Shown: one piece after another, positions 1 through 5,125 of the stretch
How positions within the stretch are numbered: position 1 is the stretch's first letter
Layout of the letters: each line of letters starts with the position of its first letter
From: Hyphomicrobiaceae bacterium UBA4460
GTDB lineage: Bacteria > Pseudomonadota > Alphaproteobacteria > Rhizobiales > Methyloligellaceae
Length of the DNA stretch: 5,446 nucleotides
Assembly: GCA_002390155.1 (NCBI GenBank)
Contig: DGOS01000014.1
Location: 1,535 to 6,980 of the forward strand
Direction of reading: 5' to 3'
Notes under the pieces: generated by a model
The model's database searches: none
What the model was told of the DNA's origin: nothing
Seen by the model: the letters and a program-made list of their open reading frames with translations, nothing else
Position numbers and translations under genes: made by a program

Positions 1-7
1 GTGGGTT

Positions 8-83
8 TGGTGCCCAGGGGCGGATTCGAACCACCGACACGCGAATTTTCAGTCCGCTGCTCTACCAACTGAGCTACCTGGGC
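8..83 (-). tRNA. tRNA-Phe (anticodon GAA)
   Basis: Transfer RNA that delivers phenylalanine to UUC/UUU codons. Read on the minus strand, the 76 nt fold into a complete cloverleaf. The acceptor stem is GCCCAGG paired with CCTGGGC, followed by discriminator A and a gene-encoded CCA at 10-8. The D-arm contains AGCTCAGTTGGTAGAGC. The anticodon stem GCGGA/TTCGC (one G-T wobble) holds the loop CTGAAAA, giving anticodon GAA. The T-arm is GGTGG/CCGCC around loop TTCGAAT. All stems pair, so it looks functional. It lies downstream of yacG on the same strand but has a separate promoter-like sequence (153-181), so it is probably transcribed at least partly on its own. The 3' flank is only seven bases long in this window, so no terminator can be judged. 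Confidence 0.98.
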
Positions 84-111
84 TAAGCCTCCGAAGACCT
101 TTATGCATGGT

Positions 112-127
112 GGCTTTCCAGAAAGCC
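112..127 (-). other. Short hairpin in the tRNA-Phe leader
   Basis: GGCTTT (112-117) and AAAGCC (122-127) form a perfect six-pair stem with a four-base loop. It lies between the probable tRNA-Phe promoter and the mature tRNA 5' end. No T-run follows it in the minus direction, so it does not look like an intrinsic terminator for yacG. It may be a structured part of the tRNA leader. Confidence 0.45.
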
Positions 128-152
128 GACCGGGCCACGGCAAGGCTTTGGG

Positions 153-181
153 CTTATAGGAAATCGCCCCCGTTCTGTCGA
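153..181 (-). promoter_or_regulatory. Probable sigma-70 promoter of tRNA-Phe
   Basis: On the minus strand, TCGACA (181-176, five of six matches to TTGACA) is followed after exactly 17 nt by TATAAG (158-153, five of six matches to TATAAT). Transcription would start near position 146, giving a leader of roughly 60 nt before the tRNA 5' end at 83, to be removed by RNase P. The bases just after the -10 box are C-rich (CCCAAAGCC). A GC-rich discriminator is typical of stable-RNA promoters under stringent control, but that role is inferred. The promoter lies between yacG and the tRNA, which suits a tRNA-specific start. Confidence 0.7.
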
Positions 182-206
182 GACCGAGATTTTCCGCCCC
201 CGCGCC

Positions 207-413
207 TCACTCATACTCATCGCCGGCCGGGTCGTCGATCCTGCCGGTCGGCTCGCCGGGAACCGCATATTGGCCCTTGAGCCAGCGGCCAAGATCGACC
301 TCCGCGCAGCGCTTTGAGCAGAACGGACGATGGGCCTTGTCCTGAGGCTTGCCGCAGACGGCACAGCGCGGGGCGGCTTGCCGGGCCGCCGCTTTGCCCG
401 GGGCCGGGCTCAC
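207..413 (-). CDS. yacG: DNA gyrase inhibitor YacG (zinc-binding)
   Basis: Small zinc protein of the YacG family; E. coli YacG binds the GyrB subunit and inhibits DNA gyrase. The 68-residue product carries the four-cysteine zinc site at C17, C20, C32 and C36 (C-x2-C-x11-C-x3-C), followed by the family hallmark [18 protein letters not shown], with an acidic tail. The chosen start is GTG at 413-411, which overlaps the maf stop codon as GTGA, with a GGAGG ribosome-binding site 10 nt upstream. This gives a length usual for the family. An ATG at 443 would add ten unconserved residues. The frame is open further upstream inside maf, but that part is a shadow of maf. The overlap implies translation coupled to maf. 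Confidence 0.93.
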   Translation of the reverse strand: MSPAPGKAAARQAAPRCAVCGKPQDKAHRPFCSKRCAEVDLGRWLKGQYAVPGEPTGRIDDPAGDEYE

Positions 414-1201
414 TCGGTCTCGACCTCCGACTTGGAGAGCCATAGCAGCGGCACGGGATAGCCCTCGCCTCCAAGCAGGCTCACCACCTCGGTCAGCGGC
501 AGGCCGACGACATTTGTATAGGAGCCCACGAGCTTGACCACGAAGGCCCCGGCGATGCCCTGAATGGCGTAACCGCCAGCCTTGCCCCGCCATTCGCCGC
601 TGGCGAGATAGGCCCCGATTTCCTGATCCGAAATATTGCGGAAGCGCACCCGCGTCTCGACCACGCGCTCGCGCCAGCGCCCTTCCGGCGTCACGACGCA
701 CACGCCCGTATGGACCCGGTGGGCGCGGCCGCGCAACAGCCGCAGCATGTCGGCGGCCTCCTGCTCCAGTTCCGCCTTGCCGAGCACGCGGCGCCCCACG
801 GCAACGACCGTATCGGCGGCGACCAGGAAGGCTTTGGCGTACTCCGGCTCGGTTTTAATGATCTTCAGCGCCGCTTCGGCCTTGGCGCGCGCCAGCCGGC
901 GCACGATATGCCGCGGCACCTCGCCCTTCGATACGCTCTCATCGACGGAGGCGGGCCTGAGCGCGTCCGGCGCGATGCCCGCCTGCTCGAGAAGCTGAAG
1001 GCGCCGGGGCGAAGCGGAGGCGAGGACCAGCTTGGGCCGGAAGCTGGAGCCAGGCGTAGGCGTGCGCCGGCGCGGCGACCGCTTCGGCGTTTTCGCCGCC
1101 TTCGGTGCCGTTGTTGCAAGCTCAGCTGACGCAGGGGCCTCCCGCTTCAGCTTGAGCTTGCTACTTAAACCGGTAAGTGATCCGACCTTTAGTGAGATCA
1201 T
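410..1201 (-). CDS. maf: Maf family nucleotide pyrophosphatase (dTTP/UTP type) with N-terminal extension
   Basis: Maf proteins hydrolyse non-canonical or excess nucleoside triphosphates to monophosphates and have been linked to division control. Numbered from the ATG at 1201, the conserved domain begins at residue 57. It shows the nucleotide-binding motif LASASPRR (60-67), VAADTVV (127-133) with the likely catalytic D130, the THTG-like VHTG (163-166), and [15 protein letters not shown] (201-215). The K-A-G-x-Y-x-I-Q-G form is that of the YhdE-like dTTP/UTP subgroup rather than YceF. The domain alone is about 207 residues, the usual size. The 5' end is uncertain. The first 56 residues are a Lys/Arg/Ala/Pro-rich stretch with no family equivalent. 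The ATG lies 41 nt inside infA with no clear ribosome-binding site. No in-frame ATG, GTG or TTG occurs between the infA stop and the conserved domain. The gene overlaps yacG at its 3' end by 4 nt. Confidence 0.93.
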   Translation of the reverse strand: MISLKVGSLTGLSSKLKLKREAPASAELATTAPKAAKTPKRSPRRRTPTPGSSFRPKLVLASASPRRLQLLEQAGIAPDALRPASVDESVSKGEVPRHIVRRLARAKAEAALKIIKTEPEYAKAFLVAADTVVAVGRRVLGKAELEQEAADMLRLLRGRAHRVHTGVCVVTPEGRWRERVVETRVRFRNISDQEIGAYLASGEWRGKAGGYAIQGIAGAFVVKLVGSYTNVVGLPLTEVVSLLGGEGYPVPLLWLSKSEVETE

Positions 1202-1379
1202 AAGGGGTCATCTCGACCAGAACCTTGTCGCCCGCAAGCACCCTAATACGGTTCTTGCGCATCCGTCCCGCCGTGTGGGCAATGATCTCGTGTTCGTTCT
1301 CGAGCTTCACCCTGAAGGTGGCGTTCGGGAGCAGTTCGGTGACCACCCCCGGAAATTCGAGCATTTCTTCCTTCGCCAT
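1161..1379 (-). CDS. infA: Translation initiation factor IF-1
   Basis: IF-1 binds the A site of the 30S subunit with IF-2 and IF-3 during translation start. The 72-residue product is full length and is a single OB-fold. Recognisable blocks are [19 protein letters not shown] at the start, [15 protein letters not shown], the basic segment [16 protein letters not shown], and the C-terminal [12 protein letters not shown], all close to bacterial IF-1 consensus. ATG at 1379 is preceded by GAAGGAG (1390-1384) four nucleotides upstream, a strong ribosome-binding site. It is the first gene of the minus-strand group infA-maf-yacG and has a possible promoter at 1412-1440. The maf reading frame begins inside its last 41 nt. 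Confidence 0.98.
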   Translation of the reverse strand: MAKEEMLEFPGVVTELLPNATFRVKLENEHEIIAHTAGRMRKNRIRVLAGDKVLVEMTPYDLTKGRITYRFK

Positions 1380-1411
1380 AAGGCTCCTTCCGCATCGTCC
1401 GGTTGCCGCGG

Positions 1412-1440
1412 AGAATGGTCGGGCGGGCGGCCAAAATCAA
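1412..1440 (-). promoter_or_regulatory. Possible infA promoter
   Basis: On the minus strand TTGATT (1440-1435, four of six matches to TTGACA) and CATTCT (1417-1412, three of six matches to TATAAT) are separated by 17 nt. The predicted start near 1405 would leave a leader of about 25 nt ahead of infA. The -10 match is weak. The main support is position: infA follows a long gap and must have a promoter nearby. Confidence 0.3.
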
Positions 1441-1820
1441 GGACGATTCCCGTGTTTTTGCGCTTCTGGCCAAGCCAAGGCGTCCCGCCGCGGAACCCCC
1501 GCGCGTGGCTTGAGCCATGAGGACAGCGGGGCACCCGTCGGCCGCGTCCTGCTGCAGCGTCTTGGGCGGCCTTCCGGCGCCCCGCTTCAGGCAATATCAA
1601 GCCCCCTTCCGCACGGCTTACCACCAGTGGCACAGGCGCAAAGGGCTCAAGCGCCCGGCGCACCTCACCCGACGACCCACGCGTTACAGCGCAGGTGGGC
1701 GGAGCGGGGACCCCCGAGGCTGGTCCGTTGTCCATGACGCGGTGGTCCGGGCGCGGCGCTTGGCAATCGGGCCCATCTGTCCCGCGCCACCTCGGGCGCC
1801 ACACCCCTCATCCTCAAGAA

Positions 1821-1853
1821 GCAGACGGTCTGCAGCTCGCGTCCTCACGGACG
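1821..1853. repeat. Two adjacent short inverted repeats
   Basis: GCAGAC-G-GTCTGC (1821-1833) is a perfect 13-bp inverted repeat with a single central base. Six bases later CGTCC-TCAC-GGACG (1840-1853) forms a five-pair stem with a four-base loop. The first could be a protein-binding operator or an RNA arm, and the second looks more like an RNA hairpin. Neither is followed by a T-run. Function is unknown. Confidence 0.5.
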
Positions 1854-1881
1854 AGGGACGGAGACAGTGTAAGGGCCTTTG

Positions 1882-1913
1882 GCGGGGCGGGGATAAGATT
1901 GCGCCGCCCCCGC
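1882..1913. other. Strong GC-rich stem-loop upstream of the DUF3303 gene
   Basis: GCGGGGCGG (1882-1890) pairs with CCGCCCCCGC (1904-1913): nine pairs with one bulged C, closing a 13-nt loop that contains ATAAGATT. An eight-base palindrome CCCCGGGG follows at 1915-1922. There is no T-run on either strand, so it is not a canonical intrinsic terminator. It could be the 3' end or core of a small RNA, or a barrier between divergent transcription units. Confidence 0.45.
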
Positions 1914-1944
1914 TCCCCGGGGAACTATCGTGGGCCGCAGCGGC

Positions 1945-1975
1945 TTCAAAAAGATGTCGCAGAAGCGGCTATATA
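1945..1975 (+). promoter_or_regulatory. Weak promoter candidate for the DUF3303 gene
   Basis: TTCAAA (1945-1950, four of six matches to TTGACA) and TATATA (1970-1975, four of six matches to TATAAT) are 19 nt apart, longer than the ideal 17. This AT-rich patch stands out in GC-rich surroundings and lies 36 nt before the start codon. The call rests mainly on that position. Confidence 0.25.
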
Positions 1976-2011
1976 TGTGGCGCCGCGCGACCATCCTGAG
2001 GAGAACGAGAC

Positions 2012-2284
2012 ATGCTGTTCGTCTGTTACGTGACCATCGATCCCGACAACCGCGACGAGAGCGTCGCGCGCTTCAAGGAATATGGCGTGGCCGAGCCCGA
2101 AGGGGTGAAGCTGCAGGGCGCCTGGATCTCCTCCACCCAACAAGAGTGCTGGAGCGTCTTTGAGGCCGACAGCGCCGGGGCGATCATGGCGATGTTCGAG
2201 CCCTGGACGGACCTAAACATGCACCAGATCACCCCGGTGATGGATTTCGACGCGCTCAAGAAATTCGTCGACGCCAACGACTGA
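2012..2284 (+). CDS. DUF3303-like small protein
   Basis: A 90-residue soluble protein with no signal peptide or membrane segment. Its layout fits the DUF3303 family, whose function is unknown and which is probably a small dimeric alpha/beta (ferredoxin-like) fold. It has an N-terminal strand MLFVCYVTI, a helix with DESVARFKEYG, then PEGVKLQGAWIS (30-41), CWSVFEADS (46-54) and PWTDLNMHQITPVM (64-77). The start is ATG at 2012, with AGGAG eight nucleotides upstream. It is the only plus-strand gene in the window. Its stop lies 5 nt from the stop of the opposing phosphatase gene. Assignment to DUF3303 rests on remembered family pattern, so a remote match to another dimeric alpha/beta-barrel family is possible. 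A role cannot be inferred from the context. Confidence 0.85.
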   Translation: MLFVCYVTIDPDNRDESVARFKEYGVAEPEGVKLQGAWISSTQQECWSVFEADSAGAIMAMFEPWTDLNMHQITPVMDFDALKKFVDAND

Positions 2285-2304
2285 GCGCCCTAGACGCCCG
2301 GCGC
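2285..2304. other. Short inverted repeat between convergent genes
   Basis: GCGCC (2285-2289) and GGCGC (2300-2304) can form a five-pair stem exactly at the junction of the plus-strand DUF3303 gene and the minus-strand phosphatase gene. It could help end transcription from both sides, but there is no T-run on either strand and the stem is short, so this is only a candidate. Confidence 0.2.
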
Positions 2305-2748
2305 GCTGGGCAGCGGGAAGCGCTCTCTGATTTTGGCGAACAGCCGGTCGCGCACCTCACGATAGGCGTCGAGGATTTGCTCGCGGGCGCCCGACGCCAA
2401 TGTCGGGTCGGGCGTCGGCCAATACTCCACGTCGATGGCGTAGCCTTCGGCCAACTCCAGCGCCTTGTGCTGCGCTTCCGGCGCGAGCGTCACGATCAGG
2501 TCGAAGCTGAGATCGTGCAGATCATTGATCGACACCGGCACGTGTCCCGACATGTCGATGCCCATCTCCTCCATCACGGCGATGGCGAAGGGATCGGGGA
2601 CGCCGGGGCGGACACCGGCGGACTCCACATAGATGCGGTTGCCGGCAAGATGCATGAGAAGGCTTGCCGCCATGGGCGAGCGAACGGCGTTGCGGCTACA
2701 GGCGAAGAGGACCGCGCCCGGCAGGTCGCCGCTTGTCTGCCTCGTCAC
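2290..2748 (-). CDS. Low-molecular-weight phosphotyrosine phosphatase / arsenate reductase-like protein
   Basis: Member of the low-molecular-weight phosphatase (LMW-PTP/ArsC-like) fold, cytosolic. Numbered from the GTG at 2748, the phosphate-binding loop C-S-R-N-A-V-R-S lies at residues 17-24 with nucleophile C17 and R23 (C-x5-R), after a hydrophobic strand AVLFA. The general-acid aspartate is in PTPDPT (D114), and VESAGVRPG (41-49) is the usual SAG block. The 152-residue length fits the family. The loop lacks the common C-x-G-N-x-C-R-S form, so the substrate (phosphotyrosine, arsenate or other) is uncertain. The GTG start overlaps the UPF0262 stop as GTGA. A TTG three codons upstream (2757) is an alternative, and neither has an ideally spaced ribosome-binding site. 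This conserved companion of UPF0262 is the last gene of its series. Confidence 0.9.
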   Translation of the reverse strand: MTRQTSGDLPGAVLFACSRNAVRSPMAASLLMHLAGNRIYVESAGVRPGVPDPFAIAVMEEMGIDMSGHVPVSINDLHDLSFDLIVTLAPEAQHKALELAEGYAIDVEYWPTPDPTLASGAREQILDAYREVRDRLFAKIRERFPLPSAPGV

Positions 2749-3248
2749 CCCTTCCAATGAAGCGCGCAGAGCAGGGTGAACAAGCGCCTGGCCGTGGCGA
2801 TATCAACGGCGATCTTTCCTTTGAGGCGCTCCATCAAGAGATGGCTGCCTTCGTCGTGCAGTCCGCGCCGGCCCATGTCGATGGCTTCGATCTTGGAGGC
2901 AGGCTGGGTCTTGATCGCTTCGTAATAACTGTCGCAGATAAGAAAGTAGTCTTTGACGATGCGGCGGAAGGGCGACAGCGACAGCATGACATGCTGAAGC
3001 GGCGCGCTGTCCGCATCGCTGACCGAGAAAACAAGACGATTGTCGGCGAGCGAAAGACGCAAGTTATACGGCCCACTCGTCTCATGGCTCTCCAAGGCGA
3101 AGTTGTTCTTCTCCAGGAGGTCGAAGATCGCCACCTTGCGCTCGTGCTCGACTTCGACATTGTCGCGGCCGAGCGAGTCCTCATCGAGGGTCACCTCGAT
3201 GAGCCGCGCGCCTTCCGACCATGTCTGCTCTTCTGCCTCGTCGCCCAT
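2745..3248 (-). CDS. UPF0262 family protein
   Basis: Uncharacterised protein family found mainly in Alphaproteobacteria, typically next to hisD. No biochemical function is established. The 167-residue product has the usual length and family blocks: RLIEVTLDEDSLGR near the N-terminus, HERKVAIFDLLEKN (35-48), a central strand region FSVSDADS, the characteristic SPFRRIVKDYFLICDSYYEA (about 91-110), and a C-terminal GLHDEGSHLLMERLKGK. No signal peptide or membrane helix is seen. ATG at 3248 has no good Shine-Dalgarno sequence upstream. Instead a 14-bp tandem duplication precedes it, and ribosomes finishing hisD could restart here. Its stop overlaps the GTG of the phosphatase gene. Confidence 0.93.
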   Translation of the reverse strand: MGDEAEEQTWSEGARLIEVTLDEDSLGRDNVEVEHERKVAIFDLLEKNNFALESHETSGPYNLRLSLADNRLVFSVSDADSAPLQHVMLSLSPFRRIVKDYFLICDSYYEAIKTQPASKIEAIDMGRRGLHDEGSHLLMERLKGKIAVDIATARRLFTLLCALHWKG

Positions 3249-3267
3249 GTCTAGTTGCCCATGTCTA
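3240..3267. repeat. 14-bp near-perfect tandem duplication at the hisD/UPF0262 junction
   Basis: On the plus strand GCCCATGTCTAGT occurs at 3243-3255 and again at 3257-3269. On the minus strand the unit is TAG-AC-ATG-GGC-AAC, then TAG-AC-ATG-GGC-GAC. The first TAG (3267-3265) is the hisD stop. The first ATG (3262-3260) opens a three-codon mini-ORF (Met-Gly-Asn) that ends at the second TAG (3253-3251). The second ATG (3248-3246) is the UPF0262 start. The stop-AC-start junction has therefore been copied once. Confidence 0.9.
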
Positions 3268-4563
3268 GTCCGGCAGGTTCAAGCGAATGGCGACGGAGCG
3301 GCGATGCGCATCCAGCCCTTCGGCGCGTGCGAGCGTCATGGCCGCAGGGCCCAAGGCCTTCAGGCTTGCCGCGTCGAGCTTCAACAGCGAGGTGCGCTTC
3401 ATAAAGTCGAGCACGCCGAGCCCCGAGGCGAAACGCGCCGTGCGGGCCGTCGGCAGCACGTGATTGGTGCCGGCCACGTAGTCGCCGATCACCTCGGGCG
3501 TATAGCGGCCCACAAAGATGGCGCCCGCGTCCCTCACCTGCGCAGCAAGCGCATCGGCATTTTCGGTGGCTATCTCCAAATGCTCGGGCGCCAACCGGTC
3601 AGCGATGGCAGGCGCCTCGTTCAAATCGCGCACCAAAATCACCGCGCCGAACTCATCCCAGCTTGCACGCGCGGTATCGCCACGCGGCAGCGTTTTGAGC
3701 TGCACCTCCACGGCTTCCACCACGGCGGCGGCAAAGTCCTCTTTGTCGGTGATGAGGATCGACTGCGCCGCGGTGTCGTGTTCGGCCTGCGCAAGCAAGT
3801 CCGCGGCAATCCACGCCGGATCGTTGTCCGCATCGGCAATGACCACGACCTCGGACGGCCCGGCCACCATGTCGATACCGACCTGGCCGAACACTTGGCG
3901 CTTGGCGGCGGCGACATAAGCGTTGCCCGGACCGACGATGGTCGCCACAGGAGCAATCGTCTCGGTGCCGTAAGCGAGCGCGGCAATCGCCTGGGCCCCG
4001 CCCACGCGGTAAATCTCATCGACGCCGGCAAGCGCGGCCGCGACCAGCACCAGCGGGTTCAGCACGCCGTCCGGTGACGGCACCACCATGACGAGGCGCT
4101 CCACGCCGGCGACTTTGGCCGGCACGGCGTTCATCAGGACGGAGCTCGGATAGCTTGCGGTGCCGCCGGGCACGTAAAGGCCGGCCGAGGCGACCGGCGT
4201 CCAGCGCTGGCCGAGCTCCACGCCCGCCTCATCGGTATAGGTCTCGTCTTGCGGCCGCTGGCGGGAGTGATGGTCGAGAATGCGCGCATGGGCGAGTTCG
4301 AGCGCCTGAAACGTCTCGGCGTCCACTTTAGCCTTCGCGCCCGCGATTTCTTCGGCCGAGACGGCAATGCCCGTCTTGGTCAGATCGAGACGATCCAACT
4401 CGTGCGTGAAGTCGATCAGCGCCTTATCGCCTTCGGCCCGGACGCGCGCGATGATCGCGGCCACCACAGTGTTCACGTCGGTGGACGATTCCCGCTTCAT
4501 GCCGAGCAGCGCTTCAAAGCGTGCCGCGAAGCCGTCGTCTCGCGTATTAAGAGTCTGCGCCAT
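3265..4563 (-). CDS. hisD: Histidinol dehydrogenase
   Basis: Catalyses the last two steps of histidine synthesis: NAD-dependent oxidation of L-histidinol to histidinal and then histidine, as a cytosolic zinc homodimer. The 432 residues are full length. Zinc ligands are present: Q259 and H262 in LLAQAEHD, D361 in VIGDY, and H420 in LDAH. The catalytic pair E327-H328 is in APEHLEI. The blocks SAGLYVPGG (126-134), IVGPGNAYVAAAKR (209-222), DMVAGPSEVVVIAD (231-244) and GTNHVLPT (365-372) are typical. Start ATG 4563 has GAGGA at 4577-4573, nine nucleotides upstream and overlapping the DUF2948 stop codon. It sits between DUF2948 and UPF0262 as expected in Hyphomicrobiales, away from the other his genes. 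No leader peptide is visible in this window. Confidence 0.98.
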   Translation of the reverse strand: MAQTLNTRDDGFAARFEALLGMKRESSTDVNTVVAAIIARVRAEGDKALIDFTHELDRLDLTKTGIAVSAEEIAGAKAKVDAETFQALELAHARILDHHSRQRPQDETYTDEAGVELGQRWTPVASAGLYVPGGTASYPSSVLMNAVPAKVAGVERLVMVVPSPDGVLNPLVLVAAALAGVDEIYRVGGAQAIAALAYGTETIAPVATIVGPGNAYVAAAKRQVFGQVGIDMVAGPSEVVVIADADNDPAWIAADLLAQAEHDTAAQSILITDKEDFAAAVVEAVEVQLKTLPRGDTARASWDEFGAVILVRDLNEAPAIADRLAPEHLEIATENADALAAQVRDAGAIFVGRYTPEVIGDYVAGTNHVLPTARTARFASGLGVLDFMKRTSLLKLDAASLKALGPAAMTLARAEGLDAHRRSVAIRLNLPD

Positions 4564-4575
4564 GCGTTGCCGTCC

Positions 4576-5052
4576 TCACGCGCCGGATGCGCCGGAACTT
4601 TCAGTATCCGCGGCGGCATCGCCGGGATGATCCGGCTTGTTGCGCGTCACCCAAGAGGGCCCGAGGTCGCGCAGTTCCGCCTCGACGCACTCGACTTCGA
4701 GCTGGATGATGACGCCGCCGGAGAAGGTCAGCGTGACCGTGCCGCTCGGTGCCTCGCCCGCCTCGAATTGAATGGCGAGCAGCGACAGCACGCGGTCCGG
4801 CTTCTCGGGCCTGAGCTCCTTGTGCTTGGCGCTCAGGACGCGGTCGAAGCGAAGCCCCGTGCGGCGGCGCTTATAGTTCTTCGTGTCCTTGCCGGTCGCG
4901 CTTTCCCAGTCGAACCGGTTGACGATGGCGACGAACCGCTTCTGCGACGGCAGAAAGACCATATCGCCCACGCGCACCACCGCATCTTGGAGATGCGACG
5001 ACACGACCTGGAGGTCTTCTTCATCGAGGGCGAGCAGTTTCAGCAATGTCAT
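4576..5052 (-). CDS. DUF2948 family protein
   Basis: Uncharacterised alphaproteobacterial family commonly encoded between murA and hisD; no function is known. The 158-residue product begins MTLLKLLALDEEDLQVVSSH, followed by QDAVVRVGDMVFLPSQKRFV (about 22-42), a WE...YKRRRTGLRFDRV region, and FSGGVIIQLEVECVEAELRDLGPSW near the C-terminus. The last 20 or so residues are an acidic Ser/Ala/Gly tail that looks disordered. There is no signal peptide or membrane segment. ATG at 5052 is preceded only by a weak purine patch (AGAAAG), so initiation strength is uncertain. Its stop TGA is part of the hisD ribosome-binding site, 12 nt before the hisD start, which suggests co-expression. Confidence 0.93.
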   Translation of the reverse strand: MTLLKLLALDEEDLQVVSSHLQDAVVRVGDMVFLPSQKRFVAIVNRFDWESATGKDTKNYKRRRTGLRFDRVLSAKHKELRPEKPDRVLSLLAIQFEAGEAPSGTVTLTFSGGVIIQLEVECVEAELRDLGPSWVTRNKPDHPGDAAADTESSGASGA

Positions 5053-5125
5053 GGCGAATTTGGTCTTTCTGGCAGGGGCGTATCACGCTTTTTCGGGCGT
5101 GCGGAAGGAATAACGCAAGAGATAC
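5053..5125 (-). other. Gap between murA and DUF2948 with a short hairpin
   Basis: This 73-nt spacer is the longest gap in the right-hand gene series. It contains CACGC (5084-5088) and GCGTG (5097-5101), a five-pair stem with an eight-base loop. On the minus strand the loop carries AAAAA, and no T-run follows the stem, so it does not resemble an intrinsic terminator for murA. A promoter for DUF2948-hisD could lie here, but I see no convincing -35/-10 pair. Confidence 0.3.

Larger units (their letters stand above)
1380..2011. other. Non-coding stretch of about 630 nt with several GC-rich hairpins
   Basis: I find no convincing protein gene on either strand. The open frames here translate to Arg/Pro/Ala-rich, low-complexity products without ribosome-binding sites or familiar motifs, as expected from chance in GC-rich DNA. 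Visible structure includes a stem-loop at 1676-1699 (CCCAC/GTGGG outer stem, GCG/CGC inner stem, TTACAG loop), a perfect inverted repeat at 1821-1833, a five-pair stem with loop TCAC at 1840-1853, a long GC stem at 1882-1913, and CCCCGGGG at 1915-1922. I looked for RNase P RNA, tmRNA, SRP RNA and 6S RNA hallmarks and could not identify any. The stretch must hold the promoters of infA (minus) and of the DUF3303 gene (plus). It could also encode a small RNA. Confidence 0.6.

Noticed and set aside
1307..1804. Long minus-strand open frame covering the infA upstream region and running into infA
   Set aside because: Its product is Arg/Gly/Pro-rich with no recognisable domain, it overlaps infA in another frame, and it has no ribosome-binding site. 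It is typical of chance open frames in GC-rich DNA.
1517..1999. Plus-strand open frame of 160 codons ahead of the DUF3303 gene
   Set aside because: Low-complexity basic translation, no ribosome-binding site, and it spans several strong hairpins. No family resemblance was seen.
1380..2011. Search by eye for RNase P RNA, two-piece tmRNA, SRP RNA and 6S RNA
   Set aside because: Key blocks were absent on both strands: no GAGGAAAGTCC for RNase P, no TTCGAATCC T-loop or AANDN-type tag for tmRNA, and no SRP tetraloop region. 6S could not be tested by eye.
3040..4077. Long plus-strand open frame opposite hisD and UPF0262
   Set aside because: It is the antisense shadow of two well-supported genes, and its translation has no family features.
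5084..5101. Hairpin after murA as an intrinsic terminator
   Set aside because: The stem has only five pairs, the A-run is in the loop and no T-run follows on the minus strand.
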